A DNA stretch of 64,000 nt from NCBI GenBank assembly GCA_021818265.1, contig JAKAEP010000001.1:124001-188000 (forward strand), in the 5' to 3' direction. The position numbers and the translations under genes are program-made. The notes under the pieces were generated by a model, which saw nothing but the letters and a program-made list of their open reading frames with translations, did not search any database and had not been told where the DNA came from. Within the stretch, counting starts at the first letter, position 1. Every line of letters begins with the position of its first letter. Source of the DNA: Actinomycetes bacterium. GTDB taxonomy: Bacteria; Actinomycetota; Acidimicrobiia; Acidimicrobiales; RAAP-2. Positions 30,281-38,005 of the stretch are shown piece after piece.

Positions 30281-31276
30281 TCAGCGCTCGATCAGACGAA
30301 CCTCGAAGGCGTCGCGCAGGGCGTCGCCGATGTAGTTGATCGCTACCACCACGAGGATGAAGATCCCCGCCAGGGGGTAGATCTCCCACCAGTAGCCGTT
30401 GGCGATCTGGTCGGACCCGTTCTGGAGCATCGTCCCCCAGTCCGTGTTGGGCGGCTGGATGCCGAGCCCGAGGAAGCCGAGGGTGGAGAGGAAGAGGATC
30501 GCGTCGGCGACCGAGAAGGTCCCGACGGTCACGATGTTGCTGATCGAGTTGGGGAAGACGTGGCGGCGGATGATGTGCCACTTGCTCGCGCCCATCGCCG
30601 TGGCGGCCTGGGAGTACTCGAGCCGGCGGATCAATAGGGCGTCACCGCGCACGATACGGGCGTTGCCGAACCAGCCGGTGAGCCCGATGAGCAGGATGAG
30701 GAACGTCGCCGAACGCGAGAACAGCGTGACGAGCGTGATGAGGAGGAACAGCAGGGGGATGGAGAGGGCCGCGTCGAGGATGCGCATGAGGACCGTGTCG
30801 ACGATGCCGCCGACGAAGCCCGAGACCATCCCGTAGATCGTGCCGACGAAGATCGTCACCAGCCCCGCGAGGAGGCCCACCGTGAGCGAGTACTCGCCGC
30901 CGAAGGCGATGCGCCCGAGGACGTCGAAGCCGTTGGAGTCCGTGCCGAGCGGGTGGGCGGCCGAGGGCGGCGCGTTGAAGGGCTGGGACAGGGCGAGGTT
31001 CTGGTTGGTCTGGTTGGTCGGGTGCAGGTGTGGCCAGAGGAAGCAGAAGAGGACAACGATCGCGAGGTAGATCACCGAGACGATCGCCAGCTTGTTGTGC
31101 ATGAAGATCCGCACCCGCTGGCGCCACATGGGGACGACGACGTCAACCTGGTCCGAGACCCCCTCGGGACCGAGCGAGCGGACGTCGGCCATGCCCCCGG
31201 TCGCGAGGTCGTGGGGGACCTCTCTTGCCTCGAGATCCTGGACCTCGAGCTCCCCGGTGCTCTTCTCGGTCGTCAC
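30281..31276 (-). CDS. oppC: Oligopeptide ABC transporter permease OppC
   Basis: Inner-membrane permease of 331 residues. After a long acidic N-terminal tail (about 1-55) comes the OppC_N region and first membrane helix (about 58-82), a loop with HPLGTDSNGFDVLGRIAFGG (about 109-128), and the five-helix transport domain with the EAA-type loop ATAMGASKWHIIRRHVFPN (about 226-244) that contacts the ATPase. GFLGLGIQPPNTDWGTML is typical of the C-terminal half. The GTG start overlaps the oppB stop as GTGA. It is the last gene of the oppA2-oppA1-oppB-oppC group. Confidence 0.93.
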   Translation of the reverse strand: MTTEKSTGELEVQDLEAREVPHDLATGGMADVRSLGPEGVSDQVDVVVPMWRQRVRIFMHNKLAIVSVIYLAIVVLFCFLWPHLHPTNQTNQNLALSQPFNAPPSAAHPLGTDSNGFDVLGRIAFGGEYSLTVGLLAGLVTIFVGTIYGMVSGFVGGIVDTVLMRILDAALSIPLLFLLITLVTLFSRSATFLILLIGLTGWFGNARIVRGDALLIRRLEYSQAATAMGASKWHIIRRHVFPNSISNIVTVGTFSVADAILFLSTLGFLGLGIQPPNTDWGTMLQNGSDQIANGYWWEIYPLAGIFILVVVAINYIGDALRDAFEVRLIER

Positions 31277-32247
31277 TGCTCTCCTTGGAGTCGAATGCGT
31301 GGGTTGACCACGCCCAGCAGGATGTCGGCGATGAGGTTGCCCAGGAGGGTGAAGATCGACACGAGCAACGTGATCCCGAGCACGGTGGGGGAGTCGAGGT
31401 AGGTCGCGGCGTTGACCGTCTCGATGCCGAGGCCCGCGTAGTTGAAGACGCTCTCAATGATGAGGGCCCCGCCGAAGAGGCCGGGGATGGCGAGGCCGAG
31501 GATCGTCACGATGGGCCCGAGGGCGTTACGGAAGGCGTGGGCGAAGAGCACCCGGCGGTTCGAGCAGCCCTTGGCGCGCGCCGTGCGGATGTAGTCCTGG
31601 ACGAGCACCTCGAGGACGGTGCCGCGCATGAACCGGCTGAGGAGGGCGACGCTCGCGATCGTCAGGGTCCCCACGGGGAGGATGAAGCCGTACGGGTCGG
31701 TGAAGATCGCCCAGGGCGCCACGCCGCTCGGCGGCGAGGCCGGCAGGTGGGTGATCCCGAAGCTGAAGACCTGCAGGACGAGCAGGCACAGGAGGAAGAG
31801 CGGGATGGCGTAGAGGATGAACGCCGAGCCCGTCGCCGCGTAGTCGAACGCGGTGTTGCGCTTGTTGGCCTGGAAGATGCCGAGGGGCACCGCGATGATG
31901 AAGGTGAGCACGAGAGCGGTGAGCGCGAGCCAGACGGTGCGCGGGACGTAGAGCGAGATGATGCCCCACACCGAGAGGTTCTGCTTGTAGGAGAAGCCCA
32001 GGTTGTGGTGCCAGACCACCTGCACGATGTAGTCCCACAGTCGCACGAGGTAGGGGTGGTACATCCCGTGCTGGACGCCCCAGAAATGCACGTTCGCCGC
32101 GGACGCCTTGGTTCCGAGCACGACGTAGGCCGGAGCGAGGATGCCGTGGGGCTCGAAGTAGGGCAGCGTGAAGGTGAAGACCAGCACGATGAACAGGACG
32201 ACCACGGCCTGCACCAGGCGGCGCACGATGTAGGCGAACATGGCCAA
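31273..32247 (-). CDS. oppB: Oligopeptide ABC transporter permease OppB
   Basis: Permease of 324 residues with the family N-terminus MFAYIVRRLVQAVVVLFIVLVF (first membrane helix), a large loop after helix 1 (about 32-100), and the transport domain with DYIRTARAKGCSNRRVLFAHA (EAA-type loop, about 217-237) and GGALIIESVFNYAGLGIETV near the C-terminus. It pairs with OppC through a GTGA overlap. A terminator-like hairpin separates it from oppA1, so permeases may be made at a lower level than the binding protein. Confidence 0.93.
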   Translation of the reverse strand: MAMFAYIVRRLVQAVVVLFIVLVFTFTLPYFEPHGILAPAYVVLGTKASAANVHFWGVQHGMYHPYLVRLWDYIVQVVWHHNLGFSYKQNLSVWGIISLYVPRTVWLALTALVLTFIIAVPLGIFQANKRNTAFDYAATGSAFILYAIPLFLLCLLVLQVFSFGITHLPASPPSGVAPWAIFTDPYGFILPVGTLTIASVALLSRFMRGTVLEVLVQDYIRTARAKGCSNRRVLFAHAFRNALGPIVTILGLAIPGLFGGALIIESVFNYAGLGIETVNAATYLDSPTVLGITLLVSIFTLLGNLIADILLGVVNPRIRLQGEQ

Positions 32248-32296
32248 ACTCTAGCAGCGCAGCGGAAAAAGGTCCTTTCGGGACGGTGCCAAAATC

Positions 32297-32330
32297 CGAG
32301 GCCCGGGCCCCTTTCGGGGCCCGGGCCTCG
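32297..32330 (-). terminator. Intrinsic terminator between oppA1 and oppB
   Basis: A 15-bp G+C stem (32316-32330 with 32297-32311) with a 4-base loop is followed, on the minus strand, by ATTTTGG. It is the best rho-independent terminator in the window. Placed after oppA1 and before oppB, it probably lets only part of the transcription continue into the permease genes. Confidence 0.75.
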
Positions 32331-32354
32331 GGTCTCTGGAACGAGCCGGGAGGT

Positions 32355-34220
32355 CTACTTGAAGTAGTAGTACTCCGGGTTGAAGTTCTGGAGCGGGTTC
32401 GGCGTGAAGCCGATGTCGTGAACGCCGACGGTGTTCTTCACCTCACCCGGGGTGAACGAGTTCGGCTGGAACAGCACCGGGACCTGCTCCATGAAGTACT
32501 TGGCGTACTGGGTCAGGTTGGCCGTGCCGAACGTCGTGGTCTTGATGATCGCCGTCATCTTCGGGTTGTTGTAGGCGCCGATGTTGAAGCTGGCGCCGGG
32601 CACGAAGCCCCACTCACCCGAGGGGTAGTAGTCCGGAGCGTAGATCCAGCCCGCACCCCAGTCGCACACGTCCCAGTTGGTGGCGTGGGCGGCGCAGTCG
32701 GAGATCACGTTGTTGAACGGCTCGCCGATCTGGCTCGTCTTGATGCCCAGCGAGCCCCAGGCCGACAGCATGGTCTCCACGGTCTGGGTGAAGGACGGCG
32801 TGCCGGTCCCGTACTCGAAGCGCACGGTCAGGCGGTTGCCCTTGCCGATGCCCTTACCACACTCGTTGGCCTTGGTGCCGGGCTTCTCACAGAGGAGAGC
32901 CCCGTGGACCTTCGCCCACCCGTGGGAAGACAGCAGCGACGCCGACTTCTTCAGGTCGTAGTTGTACATGTTCTTGGGCACCACGCCGATCGACGCCGAG
33001 GCGAGCGGGGGCAGCGGGCTCCAGGTCGGCAGGCCGTAGCCCTTGTCCAGCTTGGCGATGATGCCGTTCTGGTTCACCGCGTACTGGAGGGCCTGGCGGA
33101 TGTACAGCTGGTCCAGGTACTTCGCGAAGGGGTTCTTCTTGTTGAAGTTGTACTGCGCGTAGTCCATGCCCCAGTCACCCGCGCTCGCGACCATCGTGTA
33201 GTTGTTCGCGATCGCCGACCAGTTCGGACCGACCTTCCCCGGAGCCGGAGCCGGCTTGCTCAGGTACGAGGTGTCGATGAACCCGAGGTCGACCAGACCG
33301 GCGCGAAGGTCGTTGGCCTCGGCCTGGGCCGAGGTGTAGGCCTTCTCCTGGACCTCAGCGACCGAGCTCTTCACCGGGCCCGCGTACTTCGGGTTCGGGA
33401 CGAACGAGGCATTGCCGAGGTTGTCGAACGACTTGAGCAGGTACGGGCCGTCCGTGCCGGACTGCCAGAACGTGTTCGTGTAGTTCGACGTCGTCTGGGC
33501 GTACTGCTGCAGGTAGGTCACGACCGCCTTGCACGCCGTGTCCGTGGACGCCGCGCCGTAGGTGCCGGTCGCGCAGGTCGACGTCGAGTTGGCGCCGCTG
33601 ACGTCCCAGGCGTCCGGGAAGGGGGTGATCTCCGACAGGTAGTTGTACGTCATCCAGCCCGGGTTGACCGCGGACTTGAAGTTGATCACGACGGTCTTGG
33701 AGTTAGGCGTCGAGACCGAGCTCACCTGGTCGGGGATGCCGTAGCCCGGCACGTAGCCGCAGTAGGCCGACGGGTCGGAGTGGTACAGGTTCAAGAAGAA
33801 CAGCACCGACTGGGCGTTCACGGCCTGGCCGTCGTAGAAGGTGTAGTTGCCCATGTTGATGGTCACGGTCTTGTTGCCGTTGCTGTAGACCGGGGCCGCC
33901 GCGAGCGACAGACCGTTAGGGGCCTCTGCACCCTTCTGGGGCTTGTCAACGATCGCCGCGGACGCGCCGAGACCGAACCAGTACAGCGGCCGGTACATCA
34001 GGTCCTCGAACTGGTTGATGTTGTCCACCGAGAAGTAGGTGCAACTCATATACGGGAAGATGTAGTTCGGGGCAGCACCCGGACCTTCCGCAAAAACCAA
34101 CGTGCCACTCGGGGCGGAGGCCCCACTGTTGGCGACACCGGTGGCCAGCGCTCCGAGCGCCACCGCACCGGCAGCTGCACCAACGGTGACAAGCAGCCGT
34201 AACTTTCGTGTAAATCTCAT
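32355..34220 (-). CDS. oppA1: Oligopeptide-binding extracellular protein (solute-binding family 5), copy 1
   Basis: A 621-residue substrate-binding protein. It has a Sec signal peptide (about 1-35: RKLRLLVTVGAAAGAVALG) with a likely cleavage after an Ala-rich stretch, then the family 5 fold: NINQFEDLMYRPLYW (about 68-82), NPKYAG and KAYTSAQAEANDLRAG in the middle, and a C-terminal lobe ending in EYYYFK. No lipobox cysteine is present, unusual for a Gram-positive binding protein. Cysteines occur as close pairs (STCATG with TACKAV; LLCEKP with NECGKG; SDCAAH with DVCDWG), suggesting disulfides. GAGGAAG precedes the ATG. The substrate is unknown, probably peptides. Confidence 0.88.
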   Translation of the reverse strand: MRFTRKLRLLVTVGAAAGAVALGALATGVANSGASAPSGTLVFAEGPGAAPNYIFPYMSCTYFSVDNINQFEDLMYRPLYWFGLGASAAIVDKPQKGAEAPNGLSLAAAPVYSNGNKTVTINMGNYTFYDGQAVNAQSVLFFLNLYHSDPSAYCGYVPGYGIPDQVSSVSTPNSKTVVINFKSAVNPGWMTYNYLSEITPFPDAWDVSGANSTSTCATGTYGAASTDTACKAVVTYLQQYAQTTSNYTNTFWQSGTDGPYLLKSFDNLGNASFVPNPKYAGPVKSSVAEVQEKAYTSAQAEANDLRAGLVDLGFIDTSYLSKPAPAPGKVGPNWSAIANNYTMVASAGDWGMDYAQYNFNKKNPFAKYLDQLYIRQALQYAVNQNGIIAKLDKGYGLPTWSPLPPLASASIGVVPKNMYNYDLKKSASLLSSHGWAKVHGALLCEKPGTKANECGKGIGKGNRLTVRFEYGTGTPSFTQTVETMLSAWGSLGIKTSQIGEPFNNVISDCAAHATNWDVCDWGAGWIYAPDYYPSGEWGFVPGASFNIGAYNNPKMTAIIKTTTFGTANLTQYAKYFMEQVPVLFQPNSFTPGEVKNTVGVHDIGFTPNPLQNFNPEYYYFK

Positions 34221-34435
34221 TACTTCCTCCCCACGGGATCGTTGCGACCCCGCCTCGATTCACCACGTCGGTGACTGGAAGGTCACGATAGCCCAGTGCT
34301 GCGCGAGAGAATGTGGCGGGAACTGACAGCGGGTTGAGAAAAGCCCCAGCGGCCCACGGCACCGGCCAACGCCCGTCCGACGACAGATGAATAAAACTTC
34401 CTCCAATGAGGAAAGTCGCACGACGGAGGGCGACT
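34221..34435 (-). promoter_or_regulatory. oppA2-oppA1 spacer with oppA1 leader
   Basis: No gene is seen in 215 bases. On the minus strand it contains, in order, the oppA2 terminator, a TATCGT hexamer (34275-34280) about 54 bp before the oppA1 ATG as a possible -10 box, and a GGGGAGGAAG ribosome-binding site. oppA1 therefore probably has its own promoter and a real leader, unlike most genes here. Confidence 0.4.
34398..34413 (-). terminator. Intrinsic terminator after oppA2
   Basis: On the minus strand TTCCTC-ATTG-GAGGAA is followed by GTTTTATT, about 22 bp after the oppA2 stop. The stem is short but the T-run is clear. Confidence 0.5.
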
Positions 34436-36202
34436 CTAGGAGAAGTACCAGTACTCGGGCGTAAGGGCGCCGGTCGGGCAGGGCCGCAGGGGGCGCGCGC
34501 TTGCGAGGCGCGTCGACACCTCCCAGAGGGTGTCGGGCGAGGGGAGGTAGAGGACGGGCAGCGTCTGGGCCATGTAGGTCCCGTAGCCCGAGAGCTCGCC
34601 GCGGCGGATCTCGACGAGGGCCAGCCAGTGGGCGAGGACGGGGTTGGCGAAGCCCCCGAGGCTGGTCGAAGCGGAGGTCGAGTAGAACGGGTCGCCCGAG
34701 GGGTAGTAGTCGCTCAGGTACGAGAAGCCCCCGCCCGACCAGCACAGGTCGGTGGCGGAGGCCGTCGCGCAGTCCGCGGCCACGTTCGAGGCCGTGTCGA
34801 AGGTCACGCTGAGCGACACCCCGATGGCCGCCCAGGCCGACTTGACGAGGGCCAGCTCCTGGTCGAGGCCGGGATCGCCGCTCGCCACGACGAGGCTGAG
34901 GGCCAGGGTCTGGCCCTGGGCGACGCCGGCGCCGCACTGGCCCGCCCCCGAGCCCGCGTCGGTGCAGGTGGCCGTCGCTCCCGCCAGGCTCCAGCCGTGG
35001 CTCGCGAGGGTCCGCCGGGCCGCGGCCGGGTCGGCCGGGAAGGCCCCGGTGGCCTTGGCGAGGGTCGCGGGGGTCGAGGGCGGGATCGGGCTCGCCCCTC
35101 CGGCGGCCCGCCCGTGGAAGACCGCTTCGATCAGGGATTTCTGGTCGATCGCCTGTTCGAGGGCGCCCCGGAGGTAGCCCTGGGTGACGAGCGGGCCGCC
35201 GGCGTCGGTGGCCGCGAAGTTGACCTCGATCCCGTCGAAACCCCAGAAGGGGGTGGCGTAGAGGGTGTCCTTGCCCGAGAGCGCCGGCGCGTTCACCGAG
35301 CCCGCCGGGATCGCCGAGCCCGGGACCGTCCCCACGTCGAGGGTGCCCCGGGCGAGGGCGACCTCTTCGGCGGCGTAGGAGTCGAAGGCCACCAGGCGCA
35401 CCACGCCGACCCGGGGTCGCACGGGGCCCGAGTAGTGGGGGTTGGCGCTGAAGGTGGCGTCGCCGGCGGCGTCGAAGGCGGTGAGGAGCCACGGGCCGTC
35501 GACGCCGCCCTGCCAGAAGCCCGAGGTGAAGCCCGTGGTCGTGGTGCCCAGGCCCTGGAGGTAGGCGAGGACCTGGCGACAGGCGGCGATCGTGCGCGCG
35601 GCGCCGTAGGCGCCGTTGGCGCAGGCCGGTACCGGACCCGTCGCCGAGCGCGACCACGCGGGGTCGAGGGGCACGACGTTCGAGAGGTCGTTGCCCATCA
35701 GCCAGTCGAGGTTGACCCGGGTCGAGAAGGTCAGGGTCACGAGGTTGCCCCGGGCCGTCACCGCCCGCAGGCCCGAGGGCACGCCTCGCGCCGCCACGGC
35801 GTTGCAGAACGCGTTGGGCTCGGCCTCCACCAGGTTCAAGAAGAAGAGGACGCTCGTGGCGTCGACCGGGCGGCCGTCGGCGAAGCGCCAGCCGCGAAGG
35901 GAGAAGCTCACCTGGGTGGTCGCCTTGTTGGTCGTGGGCGTCGTGGCGAGCGAGAGCGCGGCCTGGTAGCCCGGCGAGCCCGACAGGCCGTACCAGTAGA
36001 GCGGGCGGAAGAGGAGGTCCTGGAACTGCTGGACGTTGGCGATGGTGTCCTGGGCGCACCCCTCGAGCGGGAAGATGCTGGTCGGGGGGGCTCCGGGGAC
36101 CTCGCCGACCGTGATCGCCCCGGCGGCGCCGGCGCGTGGGGCCGCGACGAGAAGGGCGGCGACCAGGGCGGCCGCGGCGAACGCTATCCGCAGGGGTTGA
36201 AT
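34436..36202 (-). CDS. oppA2: Oligopeptide-binding extracellular protein, copy 2 (probable ATT start)
   Basis: Paralogue of oppA1, about 588 residues. The frame is open from 36202, where an ATT codon sits 7 bases after an AAAGG site; a CTG follows at 36193. The first ATG or GTG in frame is the GTG at 35911, which would delete the signal peptide and the conserved start, so a non-AUG start is inferred. The N-terminus gives a signal peptide (LRIAFAAAALVAALLVAAPRA), then NVQQFQDLLFRPLYWYGLSG (about 60-79), matching oppA1, and it ends in EYWYFS. As in oppA1 there is no lipobox cysteine, and Cys pairs recur (VPACAN with AACRQV; ATCTDA with GQCGAG; ADCATA with DLCWSG). Confidence 0.82.
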   Translation of the reverse strand: MQPLRIAFAAAALVAALLVAAPRAGAAGAITVGEVPGAPPTSIFPLEGCAQDTIANVQQFQDLLFRPLYWYGLSGSPGYQAALSLATTPTTNKATTQVSFSLRGWRFADGRPVDATSVLFFLNLVEAEPNAFCNAVAARGVPSGLRAVTARGNLVTLTFSTRVNLDWLMGNDLSNVVPLDPAWSRSATGPVPACANGAYGAARTIAACRQVLAYLQGLGTTTTGFTSGFWQGGVDGPWLLTAFDAAGDATFSANPHYSGPVRPRVGVVRLVAFDSYAAEEVALARGTLDVGTVPGSAIPAGSVNAPALSGKDTLYATPFWGFDGIEVNFAATDAGGPLVTQGYLRGALEQAIDQKSLIEAVFHGRAAGGASPIPPSTPATLAKATGAFPADPAAARRTLASHGWSLAGATATCTDAGSGAGQCGAGVAQGQTLALSLVVASGDPGLDQELALVKSAWAAIGVSLSVTFDTASNVAADCATASATDLCWSGGGFSYLSDYYPSGDPFYSTSASTSLGGFANPVLAHWLALVEIRRGELSGYGTYMAQTLPVLYLPSPDTLWEVSTRLASARPLRPCPTGALTPEYWYFS

Positions 36203-36230
36203 GGCGGGGCCTTTCGGTCGGGTCGCCCCA

Positions 36231-36236
36231 ACCCTA
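36231..36236 (-). promoter_or_regulatory. -10 box TAGGGT of oppA2
   Basis: TANNNT hexamer 28 bp before the proposed ATT start, leaving room for the AAAGG ribosome-binding site at 36210-36214. It overlaps the end of no known gene. Confidence 0.4.
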
Positions 36237-36244
36237 CCCAGGCC

Positions 36245-37162
36245 CTAGTCGAGGGCGGCGCGCACGACCGCGTCGAGCGCGGGGTGCTCGAAGGCGAAGC
36301 CCGCCGCGACGAGCCGCGCGGGCACGGCCCGCTGGCTCGAGAGCAGGAGCTCGTCGGCCATCTGTCGCCCGAGGGCGAGGCGCAGGGCGAACGCCGGCGC
36401 CGTGACCAGGCCCGGACGGCCCAGGGCACGCGCCAGCGCGCGGGTCAGCTCGCCGTTGGTCGCGGGCGAGGGGGCGACCAGGTTGAGGGCGCCGGTGAGC
36501 CGGTGGTCGAGGGCGAAGAGCGTCGCGCGGACGTGGTCGCGGAGCGAGATCGGGCTCACCCACTGGGTCCCCGGCCCGAGGCGGCCGCCCAGGCCGAGGC
36601 GAAAGAGCGGGAGCTGGCGGGCCAGGGCGCCGCCGCGAGCGTCGAGGACGATCCCGGTGCGCACCACGGCGACGTCGCCGCCGGCGACCGCGTAGCCCTG
36701 GGCCGCGTCCTCCCAGGCGACGCAGACGTCGGCGAGGAAGCCCTCGCCCGGGCCGGACGCTTCGTCGAGGACCTCGTCGGCGCGCGACCCGTAGTAGCCG
36801 ACCGCCGACGCGCTCACCAGGTGGGCCCGCGCTCCCTCGCGCGCGAGGAACTCGGCGAGGAGGCGCGTCGCGCTCACCCGCGAGTCGCGGATCTCGCGCC
36901 GGCGCGCGAGGCTCCAGCGCCGCTCGCCGATGCCCGCCCCGGCGAGGTTGACGACGGCGTCGAGCGCGCCCAGGCGCCGGGCCGCCTCGGGCGCGATCGC
37001 CCCTCGGGCCGGGTCCCAGTCGAGGGTCGGGTGCGCCGAGGGGGCCGAACCGGGCCGCGCGAGCACGACGACCTCGTCGCCCCGGTCCGCCAGCGCCGCG
37101 CCCAGCGCGCGCCCGAGCAGGCCGCTCGCCCCGGTCAGGCCGACGCGCACGCGTCCTCCCAC
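36245..37162 (-). CDS. TIGR01777 (YfcH/SulA)-type NAD(P)-dependent epimerase
   Basis: A 305-residue extended short-chain dehydrogenase. The cofactor loop is GLTGASGLLGRALGAAL (about 8-24); NLAGAGIGERRWSLARRREI (about 71-90) and SASAVGYYG with the catalytic Ser/Tyr region (about 116-124) are hallmarks of the YfcH family, as is the C-terminal DUF1731-like AFALRLALGRQMADELLLSSQR (about 259-280). Biological substrates of this family are not established. The GTG start overlaps the end of the upstream alpha/beta hydrolase gene by 28 bp, so the two are one transcript. Confidence 0.85.
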   Translation of the reverse strand: MGGRVRVGLTGASGLLGRALGAALADRGDEVVVLARPGSAPSAHPTLDWDPARGAIAPEAARRLGALDAVVNLAGAGIGERRWSLARRREIRDSRVSATRLLAEFLAREGARAHLVSASAVGYYGSRADEVLDEASGPGEGFLADVCVAWEDAAQGYAVAGGDVAVVRTGIVLDARGGALARQLPLFRLGLGGRLGPGTQWVSPISLRDHVRATLFALDHRLTGALNLVAPSPATNGELTRALARALGRPGLVTAPAFALRLALGRQMADELLLSSQRAVPARLVAAGFAFEHPALDAVVRAALD

Positions 37163-37938
37163 GCCCCCTCGACCGCGGCGGCCAGCTGGTCGGGGCTCGA
37201 CAGGTGGGCCCCGTGGACGGCCCCAGGGACCTCGACCGAGCGCACGAGGGGGTTGGCGCCCTCGAGGGCGCGGGCGAGGTCCCGGTAGTGGTCAGCGTGG
37301 CCCGCGCCGCCGAAGGCGTAGACGACCGGGACCGAGAGGTCCGACGGGTCGAAGGGGCGAGGCCCGGTGAGCGTGGCCAGGTCGGCGCGCAGGGCGGGGC
37401 CGTCGGCGCGGCGCGAGTCGCGCTGGCGCTCGCTCAGCCGCTCCCACGAGGCGTCCGAGACGACCCGGCGGAAGAACCGCTCCGCCTCGAGACGGGGGTC
37501 GTCCCCGCCGGGTGTCGGTGCCCCGGGCCGGCGCACGAGCCAGGGGAAGGGGGACTCGTAGGCGACGACGAGGGCAATCGACCCGGGCGCGCGCAGGGCG
37601 GCGCCCATCGCGACGAGGCCGCCGAAGCTGTGCCCGAGGACGACGACCGGGCGGGCGCTCGCCGAGCCCACGACCCGCACGAGGTCTTCCACGTGGTCGT
37701 CGAGCCCACCCACGCCCAGGTCGCGCGACCCCTGGTAGCCCCGCCGGTCGTAGGCGACGACCTCGAAGGCGGCGAGTCGCCGGGCGAGCCGGGCGAAGGA
37801 CGCGGCGCGGTCCAGCGCGCCGTGCACGCAGACCAGCGTCGCGCTCGGGTGCGTGAGCGGGCGCCGGGCGAGGGCGAGCCCCGGGACGGGGCCGTCGGCC
37901 ACGAAGTGCAGGGCGCCGGGGGCATGCGTCCGGGTCAC
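37135..37938 (-). CDS. Alpha/beta hydrolase
   Basis: A 267-residue alpha/beta hydrolase. The oxyanion-hole strand is LVCVHGALD (about 35-43), the nucleophile elbow VVLGHSFGGLVAMG (about 97-110) with Ser in GHSFG, an acid in the DLSVPVVYAFGGAG region, and the catalytic His in VPGAVHGAHLSSP (about 241-253). A short cap lies between about 125 and 200. The substrate is unknown. The GTG start is supported by a TAGGTT box exactly 6 bp upstream. It is divergent from kgd. Confidence 0.82.
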   Translation of the reverse strand: MTRTHAPGALHFVADGPVPGLALARRPLTHPSATLVCVHGALDRAASFARLARRLAAFEVVAYDRRGYQGSRDLGVGGLDDHVEDLVRVVGSASARPVVVLGHSFGGLVAMGAALRAPGSIALVVAYESPFPWLVRRPGAPTPGGDDPRLEAERFFRRVVSDASWERLSERQRDSRRADGPALRADLATLTGPRPFDPSDLSVPVVYAFGGAGHADHYRDLARALEGANPLVRSVEVPGAVHGAHLSSPDQLAAAVEGAWEDACASA

Positions 37939-37944
37939 CTCGCG

Positions 37945-37950
37945 AACCTA
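37945..37950 (-). promoter_or_regulatory. -10 box TAGGTT of the hydrolase gene
   Basis: TANNNT hexamer 6 bp before the GTG at 37938; leaderless geometry. Confidence 0.5.
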
Positions 37951-37992
37951 GCGGCGCGCCCGCCCACCTCGTCATTCGCGAGGCGACGGCCC

Positions 37993-37998
37993 TAGTCT
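37993..37998 (+). promoter_or_regulatory. -10 box TAGTCT of the kgd operon
   Basis: TANNNT hexamer 7 bp before the kgd GTG; leaderless geometry for the four-gene operon. Confidence 0.5.
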
Positions 37999-38005
37999 TG
38001 GAACC

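Noticed and set aside
32355-34220. oppA1 as a lipoprotein
   Set aside because: No cysteine follows the signal-peptide core; the first Cys is about 60 residues in.
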